64,000 nucleotides of DNA, from the NCBI GenBank assembly GCA_002439585.1, contig DJOF01000018.1:19373-83372 (forward strand). The letters run 5' to 3'. A model generated the notes under the pieces. It was not told where the DNA came from and ran no database searches. It worked only from the letters and a program-made list of their open reading frames with translations. Of this stretch, positions 27,310-34,955 are shown piece by piece. The translations under genes were made by a program, and so were the position numbers. How positions within the stretch are numbered: the first letter of the stretch is position 1; each line of letters starts with the position of its first letter. This DNA comes from Bacteroidales bacterium UBA6445. Lineage in GTDB: Bacteria > Bacteroidota > Bacteroidia > Bacteroidales > UBA932.

Positions 27310-29917
27310 GTGAGAGCGAGAGGCCGACAATTACTTCACGGCCGCGCAGCCGCGAGACAGAAGTGGATGACCTGTATGAACTGATTGAAGATTCTTCGAG
27401 TTTGTCAGCCCCGAGAATATTGCGGCATTCTATGAATATGGCAGTTTTGCGAAATGTCCATTCAGCCCTTGTCTTAATGACTGGTTGCAGCTGAAGGCTT
27501 ATTCCGGGGATCTTCCAGTATTTGTAGTAGCCGGATGCCTTGACCGCAAGTTGTTTTACTGGATATAGCCCGATGCTGCCCTCTGTCGAGAAATTGTGGG
27601 TCATGCCAGAAACAGTGCCGATGTGCTGCGTTATGTCATATTGGCCTTTTGCAGTGATGTTCAGCCATCTGGCGGGATTGAACCTTATGGAGACCTCGTT
27701 GAGAAAAGTGTGTGACAGAAAATGCTCCATACTACCTTGGACAAACTCATCCGATGCCGTCCTGCTGTACGAGCTCTCTATTCTGATGTAGAATGTCTTG
27801 ATCCCGAAATATTTGTCAAGAGCTATCCTTGCCGACAGGGTCTCGTTTGATGCCGGCCTGTCATAGTATGACATTAATGACAGCCTCTGTGTGTAGTGTC
27901 CCGATGCCGTCCTGTCTGTCTGGTATATGCGCCAGGATACAGTTGCCGTGCCGAAAAACATGTTGGCATAGTCGCTGTATTTGAGTTGTCCGTGTGCCGA
28001 GCAGCTGCTCTTTCTTGCATTGCCCTCGAATCCTTGCAGTGTCCTGTAACCTGTCATTACAAATCCTTTTGCAAGAGCTTCGGGGGCAGATCGGAAACTG
28101 CTGCTCTGCACGTGCAGAGAGGAACTCCATCTTGATCCAAGGGATGTGCTTATCCATGCCGATGGTGACAGTACGGGATATGCAAGACTCTCATAAGGAC
28201 TCCAGTCAAAGTTCATGGACAGAGGGATATTTATGCCTATGCTGCTTCTCCCGAATGATAATCCTCCGTTGGCCGATGCGAATGCCGAAACCGATGTTAT
28301 GTCCGGAGAAATCTTGTAGTCCGAAACATTTGCCGACTCGTCTCCTCCTGTGTATTCTGAGATACCGATCAGCTTGAATTCCGGAGCATAATGCATGGCT
28401 CTCAGACCGGTCGATATCTCAATTGAAAACCTTCGTATCCTTGAGGTGAAAGACACCTTGTTGTCAGCGGTGAACTTGTGCTCTGACAAGCTCTGTTGCG
28501 CGGTTATGCCGGAATGAGAGTAGTAGGCATCGTGGTCATTACTGGCATATCTGATATCACTTGTAATGTCAAGGGCTTTTCTGCCTTTTAGTCTTACCGT
28601 GGCTTTCAGACTGTTTTCAGCCTTAAGAGAGGGAAGATGATAATGCTCCCAGTAATTGTCTCCGCTTGATATGGAGGAATTCCTTCTTACAAATTGTCCC
28701 GATACCGAGAATGCGTCCGAGAGGAAAAAGGTCGGGCTGTTTCTCTCTGTCTCGCTCTTGGCTGTGACAAAATATTTCCTGTCCGTCATGTCCGAGGCAT
28801 CCCTGATGGTCAGCTTCTCTCCATTCTCGAAAGTCATGGTCTGAACGGCATCGCTTGTGAAGCGGAATTTTTCGGCGGCTGCATTTATTGAGAATCTTGT
28901 CTGCAGGTCGTCTTTTAATTTCGCAAGATGATGTACGGAGGCGAGACCGGAGGTGTTGTCATACCAGTATTCCGCAGGAAGATCCAAGCGAGGGCGTGAC
29001 GGAGTCAGTGTTGATTCCAGCCCCTCACTGAAACTGTTGTCTTTGATGAGAAAGGCACCGGTCTTGCCGATGTATTCCTGCTCCTTAAGCGCAAGTGAAA
29101 TGTCTGTGCCGATATTGTTGCCTTTGAGTAGCATTATGTCCTGGCTTTTCTTGGCGAACTTAGTGAGCATCGCCTTGGCATCGAACAGCGGCAGGGGAGG
29201 ATATCCTGCGGAAAGGTCTCCTGATAAGATCCACGATCCTTTCGCGTCTTCCTTGAGCACGATGTTTACCGCACTCCTGTTGCTCCTCTGGATGCCCTTA
29301 AGGGCCTTGACAGGCTGATGCCTGTCATATACCTCGATCTTGGTAATCTTGTCTGACGGTAGGTTGGAGGTAGCCAGTCCGTACCGGTTGCCGAGGAGAT
29401 CGAGCCCTTCGATATAGAATTTGTTGATGTGAGCACCGTTGTAGACGATCCCCCCGCTTGGGGTCACTGCGAAGCCGGGAAGCTTTTTCAGCAGGTCTCC
29501 GAGCACCTTGTCATCCTTGTCCCTGAATGCCCCGACATTGAATACGGTAGTGTCTCCTTTCCTCTCAATCGTCTTTGACACTGCTTTCGATGCGACAAGC
29601 CTCATCTTCTTTTCTTCGAGCTCTATCGTCACAGGTGCGTTGTTGAAAGCCGTTTTGACCGGGGCGTATCCCATCATGGATATGGATATGAGCTGAGGGG
29701 CTTCTCCTGTCCAGAAGATGGTAAATGTACCGTCTTCCTTGGAAAATGTATTGGAAATAATTGAGCTGTCGCGAATGAGCGATATAAAGGCTCCTGCGAT
29801 GGGCTCTCTGCTTTTGCGCTCGATTACCTTGCCGGACAGTTTGTCTGCAGCGGTAGCCGGTAAAGCCATAGTCATGACAAATGCCATGTCTATGATATAT
29901 GCCGCAAGGCGTTTCAT
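27305..29917 (-). CDS. TonB-dependent receptor-like outer-membrane beta-barrel protein
   Basis: An 870-residue protein with a signal peptide (cleavage near ALPATAA, residue 23), an N-terminal CarboxypepD-regulatory-like domain (about 25-105, LSGKVIERKSREPIAGAFISL), a plug-like domain (about 115-235, VLGDLLKKLPGFAV and FYIEGLDLLGNRYG), and a long outer-membrane barrel of the OMP_b-brl_3 type. Unlike SusC it has no SusD partner. It lies 5 bases downstream of a GLPGLI gene and, beyond that, a small secreted peptide gene on the same strand. Such pairs are common in Bacteroidetes, but their cargo is unknown. It could import or export a peptide or metal complex; that is inference. Confidence 0.85.
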   Translation of the reverse strand: MKRLAAYIIDMAFVMTMALPATAADKLSGKVIERKSREPIAGAFISLIRDSSIISNTFSKEDGTFTIFWTGEAPQLISISMMGYAPVKTAFNNAPVTIELEEKKMRLVASKAVSKTIERKGDTTVFNVGAFRDKDDKVLGDLLKKLPGFAVTPSGGIVYNGAHINKFYIEGLDLLGNRYGLATSNLPSDKITKIEVYDRHQPVKALKGIQRSNRSAVNIVLKEDAKGSWILSGDLSAGYPPLPLFDAKAMLTKFAKKSQDIMLLKGNNIGTDISLALKEQEYIGKTGAFLIKDNSFSEGLESTLTPSRPRLDLPAEYWYDNTSGLASVHHLAKLKDDLQTRFSINAAAEKFRFTSDAVQTMTFENGEKLTIRDASDMTDRKYFVTAKSETERNSPTFFLSDAFSVSGQFVRRNSSISSGDNYWEHYHLPSLKAENSLKATVRLKGRKALDITSDIRYASNDHDAYYSHSGITAQQSLSEHKFTADNKVSFTSRIRRFSIEISTGLRAMHYAPEFKLIGISEYTGGDESANVSDYKISPDITSVSAFASANGGLSFGRSSIGINIPLSMNFDWSPYESLAYPVLSPSAWISTSLGSRWSSSLHVQSSSFRSAPEALAKGFVMTGYRTLQGFEGNARKSSCSAHGQLKYSDYANMFFGTATVSWRIYQTDRTASGHYTQRLSLMSYYDRPASNETLSARIALDKYFGIKTFYIRIESSYSRTASDEFVQGSMEHFLSHTFLNEVSIRFNPARWLNITAKGQYDITQHIGTVSGMTHNFSTEGSIGLYPVKQLAVKASGYYKYWKIPGISLQLQPVIKTRAEWTFRKTAIFIECRNILGADKLEESSISSYRSSTSVSRLRGREVIVGLSLSL

Positions 29918-29922
29918 AGTCT

Positions 29923-30831
29923 TTATTTCCAGTAATTAGCTGGGATAAGCGGGATATACTTGTAGTATTTGGACATGTCGACTTCTTTTCCGTTCTTGTC
30001 GGTTCCTCTTATTGCGAGCGTTCCGGTTAGCTGCATCTCGAGTTTCATGTCTGTTCGTATCTGGAGGTTAAGGCTTTCTGCCTTTTGCATAGGAAGTTCC
30101 TCGAATATGAAGTGGTGTTTTCTCTTTTTCCTAAGATATAGTGATTCCATCCTGCTGTCGTATCTTGACGGCCTACTTGTCTCTTCGATGAAGCTACAAG
30201 AGAAAAAGAACAGCCCCTCGGAGTCTTTTGCGTACAGTATAAGTCCAGGTGCGCCCCAGAGCATCCACGGCCCCACACTTGCAGGGATCTCTTCAGTGTA
30301 TCCGATGATCCATTTCCTCCCGAGATAGTTGCCGGTCGCCTTGCGCATGGTGTATCCATTATATGTCGTGGTCGTGTCCGTTATAATCCAACTTGGCTGC
30401 TGCAGACTCCCTTTGCCGATGATGTCTCCGGCTGCGTTACGGTATCTTTGAATGACGTTTTCAGATGAGAAGTCAATGAATGTGATGTCTCCCGTAGAGG
30501 GGCGCAATCTCGTCAGCTCTTCGTATGCAGGTCCTTCTATTATGTCTCCGTTGTCATCATACGCATATTTTCTGAGAGAATCGGCGAGAAAATTGCTTTC
30601 GCTGTAGTATACGCTCCTTTTCCCGTCAAAATCGAGCCTCATGTCTCCGTGCTTTTTGTATGATGCGTCAGATGGCGAACTCTTGTAAAGAAAGGTATAG
30701 TATGCGTTCAATGTCTGAGAGTGTGTCTCGATGCACAGTAGCCATGCCGTCAAGGCAGCAAAGCAGGTCGTGATGCTTCTTGACCACTGTCGTTTTGTCG
30801 GGCCTGCTATTATGGTTGTATTCTTGCTCAT
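29923..30831 (-). CDS. GLPGLI family protein
   Basis: A 302-residue secreted protein with a signal-peptide-like N-terminus (hydrophobic at about 20-37, ending THSQT). It contains the family signature as WMLWGAPGLILYAKD (about residues 190-204; GAPGLI in place of GLPGLI) preceded by the DTTTTYNGYTMRKATGNYLGR segment. GLPGLI proteins are found only in Bacteroidetes, usually beside an outer-membrane beta-barrel gene; their function is not established. The stop is 5 bases before the barrel gene start, so the two are co-transcribed. Confidence 0.85.
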   Translation of the reverse strand: MSKNTTIIAGPTKRQWSRSITTCFAALTAWLLCIETHSQTLNAYYTFLYKSSPSDASYKKHGDMRLDFDGKRSVYYSESNFLADSLRKYAYDDNGDIIEGPAYEELTRLRPSTGDITFIDFSSENVIQRYRNAAGDIIGKGSLQQPSWIITDTTTTYNGYTMRKATGNYLGRKWIIGYTEEIPASVGPWMLWGAPGLILYAKDSEGLFFFSCSFIEETSRPSRYDSRMESLYLRKKRKHHFIFEELPMQKAESLNLQIRTDMKLEMQLTGTLAIRGTDKNGKEVDMSKYYKYIPLIPANYWK

Positions 30832-30949
30832 TGTTTTCCTAGGTTATTCTACGACTTTACATTAGATTATCATCACCCCGGCAAACGTGGGGATGTTTCT
30901 TAATTCGTTAATGTTTGGCCTAAAGTATTGCCCTCAGGCCATGATTCTT

Positions 30950-31183
30950 TTACCAATTTGGATTGAATTTGTCGATGTCGCCATCTTTGATCTCTGAATC
31001 TCCACAAACCGTCTTTTCATAAAACTCTGTCCACTCGTTTAATTCAGTTGTAGATAATTCGTGGTCGAATGATTGGTAGCGTACTTCACCGCAGCTAAGA
31101 ATAAAGCCGTAATGGTGCGTTGCTGCTAAAGCACTCGTGATAAATCCTAAAAGAAGGATCGCTGTAATGATTGCCTTTTTCAT
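30950..31183 (-). CDS. Small secreted two-cysteine peptide (77 residues)
   Basis: The start at 31183 opens a clear Sec signal peptide (MKKAIITAILLLGFITSALA), giving a mature peptide of about 57 residues with two cysteines (C31, C60) in the contexts ILSCGEV and KTVCGDS; they could form one disulfide. The tail is acidic. It is not a lipoprotein and shows no double-Gly leader. It lies on the same strand 118 bases upstream of the GLPGLI gene and the barrel gene, so it may be the first gene of that unit or a separately expressed substrate. I do not recognise the family with certainty. Confidence 0.65.
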   Translation of the reverse strand: MKKAIITAILLLGFITSALAATHHYGFILSCGEVRYQSFDHELSTTELNEWTEFYEKTVCGDSEIKDGDIDKFNPNW

Positions 31184-31189
31184 TTCGCA

Positions 31190-31518
31190 ATGGTTTAATG
31201 TTAAAAATAAGGAAAAGGCGGGATAGCTATTGCTATATACCACTTATAAATTTATAATTATTAAACAAAATATTCAAGAGTCAGGCGATAAATGCGATAT
31301 TAAGAATATTTATAGGTAATATAGGTCATTTGCCCTCTGTCGGTCGCGGAGCGAGCATCTCGATGGCCACGGCAGTGTCACGCCATCGCGGAGACGCTGT
31401 AGCGAATCTGCATATGCTTTGTCCTTAGTCATGTCTTCGATAATGGAGTGAGACAGAGCATTGTCTCTGCGGTCTGTGCAGAGTATGCGGAAAATGTCGC
31501 AAGTGCGTGTATGTTTAA
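31190..31518. other. Intergenic stretch with an unresolved minus-strand frame
   Basis: The flanks are A/T-rich. The GC-richer centre (about 31325-31500) is open on the minus strand for 83 codons (31310-31561) with plausible codon use (ending LRDRQRANDLYYL), but it has no known match, and its start overlaps the fucosidase promoter. It could be a gene fragment. Nothing else is seen. Confidence 0.3.
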
Positions 31519-31551
31519 TTTGCAAGATTGAAATATTATATTTTATATTTG
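31519..31551 (+). promoter_or_regulatory. sigma-ABfr promoter of the fucosidase gene
   Basis: TTTG (31519-31522), 21-bp spacer, TATATTTG (31544-31551), perfect consensus, about 75-110 bases before the candidate start codons. Confidence 0.7.
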
Positions 31552-31629
31552 AGCCGAACATTTGTAGAGCGAAATTCTATTTGACCTTCCCTGAGAACGG
31601 TTGACACTTGTCTTTTTCGAGGTGGGCAA

Positions 31630-33447
31630 ATGTCAATCATAACTAATATCAACGAAATGGATATGAGGCACGTCTGTACAATATTCTGTAAGCAAAAGCT
31701 ATCAATAGCATCCATTCTTGTAACGATTTTCTCCTGTGCGCGAGCTCCGGAGCCATACGGACCTGTGCCGACATCGCAGCAGATAGAGTGGCAGAAGATG
31801 GAGACGAATATGTTCTGTCACTTCGGTCCTAATACGTTCACAAGTGCAGAATGGGGAGACGGAAGCGAGGATGCTGACATATTCAATCCTACAGACATGG
31901 ATTGTCGCCAGTGGGCAAGAATTGCCAAGGCTGCAGGTATGAAAGGCATTATCATCACAGCCAAGCATCATGACGGCTTTTGTCTGTGGCCCAATCCCGC
32001 AAGCTCACATACTGTGGCCGAGAGTTCATGGAGAGGCGGAAAGGGTGATGTCTTGAAAGACTTGTCCGAAGCATGCCGAGAATATGGACTGAAGTTCGGC
32101 GTATACGTCTCTCCATGGGACAGGAATGACCCAGACTATGGCTCGGACAGATACAATGAGAAATTTCGCCAGACTCTCGCAAGTGCTCTCGGCAATTATG
32201 GCCAAGTATTCGAGCAGTGGTTTGACGGTGCGTGCGGAGAAGGTCCCAACGGTAAGCGTCAGATATACGACTGGCCTCTTTACCATGAGGAAGTGTATAA
32301 ACATCAGCCAGATGCAATTATATTCAGTGATATAGGGCCGGGGTGCAGATGGGTAGGCAACGAAAGGGGGAGTGCCGGGCGTACTTGTTGGAGCACTCTT
32401 GATGTTGAAGGCTTTTCTCCAGGGCATGCTCCTGACCTTGATACCCTCAATCAGGGCAATGTCCATGGGACGCAGTGGATTCCTGCAGAGACGGACGTGT
32501 CTGTGAGACCAGGATGGTTCTACAAGCAGTCTGAAGATGCAAGCGTGAAGTCTGTTGAGGAACTCCTTATGATATGGTATGAGAGCGTCGGACGCAATTC
32601 TCTGCTTCTTCTCAATGTGCCTCCAGACAAGAGAGGACAACTGTGCAGCGTGGATTCTGCTGCTGTGGTAGGGCTTCGTGCTGCCATAGATTCTATAACT
32701 TCACTGGATCTTGCTGCCGGAATCAGGACTTCGGCAACAGAAAGCAGAGGATGGAAATTTCGTCCCGGCAATCTAACTGACGGGGACTATGATACATATT
32801 GGACCGTCAAAGACGATACAAGGCAGGCATCGGTGACAGTGTGGCTCGACTCTCTTGTGGAATTCAACCGTGTATGTCTCCAGGAATACATCCCACTCGG
32901 ACAGAGGGTCAGCTCTTTCAGCATTGACGCAAGGGATTCTTCCGGAATGTGGAATAGAATAGCATCAGAGACTACAATAGGTTACAAGAGGATTGTTCTC
33001 GTGCCAAAGACTCTATCTGATGCCGTAAGGATCAATATAGAATCCTCCCATGCCTGCCCTGTACTAAATAACTTTTCGCTGTATATGGACAGAATCCTTC
33101 CTGATCCTCCAAAGGAGAAGGTCGTAAATCCCGAATGGACTATATCGCTATCGGAAGAGCATCGGATTATAGACCTTGGAAGAGAGGCATTTGTCTCAGG
33201 ATTTGTATATGCCCCAGTGCCAAACGGCGAGTTCGGATGTATCATCACATATAACCTTGAGACAAGTGAAGATGGCAAGCACTGGAAGAAAGTCATATCG
33301 GATGATATGTTTGACAATATAGTCAACAACCCTGTTCGGCAGACGGTTATGTTTCCGAAGCCGGTCTGGTGCCGATACCTCAAATTAGTACCGTTGCGCA
33401 CCAATTCCCAGACATACGGAATTTCGGAGTTTGATGCGATAAGATAG
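31630..33447 (+). CDS. GH29 alpha-L-fucosidase lipoprotein with discoidin domains
   Basis: Removes alpha-L-fucose from glycan ends. Lipoprotein: lipobox IFSC at about residue 36 counted from the ATG at 31630; starts at 31657 or 31663 would give a more usual signal length. The GH29 barrel spans about 45-370 with ITAKHHDGFCLW and the nucleophile Asp in EQWFDGACG (about D199). Residues about 370-490 form an F5/8-type (discoidin) domain, and a second such domain follows to the end (about 505-605). The layout is that of the GH29-B branch, which favours alpha-1,3/4 fucose next to galactose. It could serve the N-glycan locus 8 kb upstream. A small secreted-protein gene follows 28 bases later. Confidence 0.93.
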   Translation: MSIITNINEMDMRHVCTIFCKQKLSIASILVTIFSCARAPEPYGPVPTSQQIEWQKMETNMFCHFGPNTFTSAEWGDGSEDADIFNPTDMDCRQWARIAKAAGMKGIIITAKHHDGFCLWPNPASSHTVAESSWRGGKGDVLKDLSEACREYGLKFGVYVSPWDRNDPDYGSDRYNEKFRQTLASALGNYGQVFEQWFDGACGEGPNGKRQIYDWPLYHEEVYKHQPDAIIFSDIGPGCRWVGNERGSAGRTCWSTLDVEGFSPGHAPDLDTLNQGNVHGTQWIPAETDVSVRPGWFYKQSEDASVKSVEELLMIWYESVGRNSLLLLNVPPDKRGQLCSVDSAAVVGLRAAIDSITSLDLAAGIRTSATESRGWKFRPGNLTDGDYDTYWTVKDDTRQASVTVWLDSLVEFNRVCLQEYIPLGQRVSSFSIDARDSSGMWNRIASETTIGYKRIVLVPKTLSDAVRINIESSHACPVLNNFSLYMDRILPDPPKEKVVNPEWTISLSEEHRIIDLGREAFVSGFVYAPVPNGEFGCIITYNLETSEDGKHWKKVISDDMFDNIVNNPVRQTVMFPKPVWCRYLKLVPLRTNSQTYGISEFDAIR

Positions 33448-33475
33448 TTTATTATTAATCCAATTATTTTAGGAA

Positions 33476-33742
33476 ATGTTATTGAAACATAACTGTTTAG
33501 GCGGTATGATGAAATGCCTTGCGGTATTCTGCCTGTGTGTGGCAGGGTTCGCCTTTTCGACCGCTGGAGGATATGCTCAGAACATTACTGTCACCCCATC
33601 TTCACATAAAGCCGGTAAGGCTTCTCTCGGGACGATCGATTTTAGCAACACTACAAGGTGTGACAACGAGACTGATTACATGCAAGCTGACGTAAGCAAG
33701 TATATCCAGTGGAAGAAAGACGAGTACAACGAATTTAGGTAA
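33476..33742 (+). CDS. Small secreted protein of unknown family
   Basis: 88 codons from the ATG at 33476 (preceded by AGGAA), or 78 from 33506. A signal peptide is clear (MMKCLAVFCLCVAGFAFSTAGGYAQ, cut after AYAQ-like site), leaving about 53 residues (NITVTPSSHKAG, a single Cys in TTRCDNE, ending WKKDEYNEFR). I do not recognise it. It follows the fucosidase gene by 28 bases and ends in a strong terminator, so it is the last gene of that transcript. It may be a real small secreted product or the stump of a longer surface protein. Confidence 0.6.
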   Translation: MLLKHNCLGGMMKCLAVFCLCVAGFAFSTAGGYAQNITVTPSSHKAGKASLGTIDFSNTTRCDNETDYMQADVSKYIQWKKDEYNEFR

Positions 33743-33776
33743 AGACTAATAAATAATCCCCTCATATATCCAATCT

Positions 33777-33810
33777 CTCCAGGCTGTTATTCGCGGCTTG
33801 GAGTTTTTTT
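33777..33810 (+). terminator. Terminator of the fucosidase transcript
   Basis: 8-bp stem (33777-33784 with 33796-33803, one G-U pair), 11-base loop, then seven T. It follows the small secreted-protein gene. Confidence 0.85.
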
Positions 33811-33954
33811 GTCTGTAATTCTGTGGTTAGAAAATGTTTAGAAATTATTTAAATTACGCCCATATCCCTAATCAGGATAACTTGCTCCTTGTATATCTAC
33901 ATTGTGGAGGTTGGGCATCTAATCTTCCGGTTATACCTTGATCTTCCAATTATA

Positions 33955-34048
33955 AGAAACTGCTTTGAAATGATTCCCGAATTTTAATAGAAGGATTATT
34001 CGAGGCGGCCTCTACTTTGGAAGAAGGAGGCATTTCAAAACAGCTTCT
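33955..34048. repeat. 94-bp element with terminal inverted repeats (MITE-like)
   Basis: The 18-bp ends (33955-33972 and 34031-34048) are inverted repeats with 16 of 18 matches. The arm sequence is the same family as the perfect palindrome at 2305-2355. The 58-bp interior is not coding. It lies in a gene-free stretch of about 440 bases and ends 25 bases before the -7 box of the next gene. No transposase of any kind is in the window. Confidence 0.6.
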
Positions 34049-34072
34049 AAGGGTTTTCAGATTCAAAAACGC

Positions 34073-34080
34073 TATATTTG
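34073..34080 (+). promoter_or_regulatory. -7 box of the polyprenol-phosphate mannosyltransferase gene
   Basis: TATATTTG is a perfect -7 match, but no TTTG is found at 19-21 bases upstream; the region where it should be is taken up by the end of the 94-bp repeat element. The leader would be about 100 bases. Confidence 0.45.
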
Positions 34081-34184
34081 CAAGGCGATCTGATGGTGAG
34101 GGTGATTATCCTGCATGAGGACGGCTGGACTGTGTGCGGATATCACCGTTAGACGATAAGATAAATCAGTAAATAAGCTTCTAT

Positions 34185-34940
34185 ATGGAAGACAGTAAGA
34201 TAGTTATAATCCCGACGTACAACGAGAAGGAAAATATTGAGAAGATAGTCCGTAAGGTATTTTCTCTTGAAGGGGAGTATCAGATCCTTGTCATCGATGA
34301 CGGGTCTCCTGACGGAACTGCAGGCATTGTCAAGTCTTTGCAGAGAGAGTTCCCGAAGCGTCTTCATATAATAGAACGCTCCGGCAAGCAGGGACTCGGC
34401 ACGGCTTATATCGCAGGATTCAAGTGGGCGATAGAGAAAGGCTATGACTACATATTTGAGATGGATGCTGATTTCTCCCACAATCCTGATGACCTTGTGA
34501 GACTGTATGAGGCCTGTAAGAATGGAGCAGATCTTGCCATAGGGTCGAGATACTGTGATGGGATAAGCGTGATCAACTGGCCGATTGGAAGGATCATCAT
34601 GTCTTACTATGCATCAGTCTATGTGAGGACCGTGCTTGGAATGCATGTATATGACTGTACAGCAGGATTCAAATGCTATAGGCGCAGAGTTCTTGAGACA
34701 ATAGACCTCGACAAGATACATATGAAGGGGTACGGCTTTCAGATAGAGATGAAATACACTACGATGAAACTCGGATTCAAGATAGTGGAGGTGCCCATCA
34801 TCTTTGTCAACCGTAAGGCTGGTACCTCCAAGATGAGCGGAGGAATCTTCGGTGAGGCCTTTTGGGGAGTGTTGAAGCTTAAGATGAGAAAGATATCACC
34901 TCGCAGCTCCAATATTTTACCCTCAGGAAAGGGAAGATAG
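34185..34940 (+). CDS. Polyprenol-phosphate mannosyltransferase-like GT2 (DPM1 type)
   Basis: A 251-residue GT2 enzyme: IIPTYNEKENIEKIV, VIDDGSPDGTA, and EMDADFSHNPDDL (DXD) followed by GSRYCDG. The single-domain form without membrane anchors matches dolichyl/polyprenyl-phosphate mannose synthase, which moves mannose from GDP-mannose to polyprenyl phosphate at the inner membrane for protein O-mannosylation or other surface glycans. Bacteroidetes have a general O-glycosylation system, so this fits. The stop is 15 bases before the dihydroorotase start, a common pair in this phylum. Confidence 0.9.
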   Translation: MEDSKIVIIPTYNEKENIEKIVRKVFSLEGEYQILVIDDGSPDGTAGIVKSLQREFPKRLHIIERSGKQGLGTAYIAGFKWAIEKGYDYIFEMDADFSHNPDDLVRLYEACKNGADLAIGSRYCDGISVINWPIGRIIMSYYASVYVRTVLGMHVYDCTAGFKCYRRRVLETIDLDKIHMKGYGFQIEMKYTTMKLGFKIVEVPIIFVNRKAGTSKMSGGIFGEAFWGVLKLKMRKISPRSSNILPSGKGR

Positions 34941-34955
34941 GTGTTAGATTTGGAT

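Noticed and set aside
33955..34048. 94-bp element considered as an insertion sequence
   Set aside because: Far too short to code for a transposase; at best a non-autonomous remnant.
34941..34955. GTG start for dihydroorotase five codons before the ATG
   Set aside because: The ATG at 34956 opens the conserved N-terminal strand; the GTG abuts the previous stop and adds only MLDLD.
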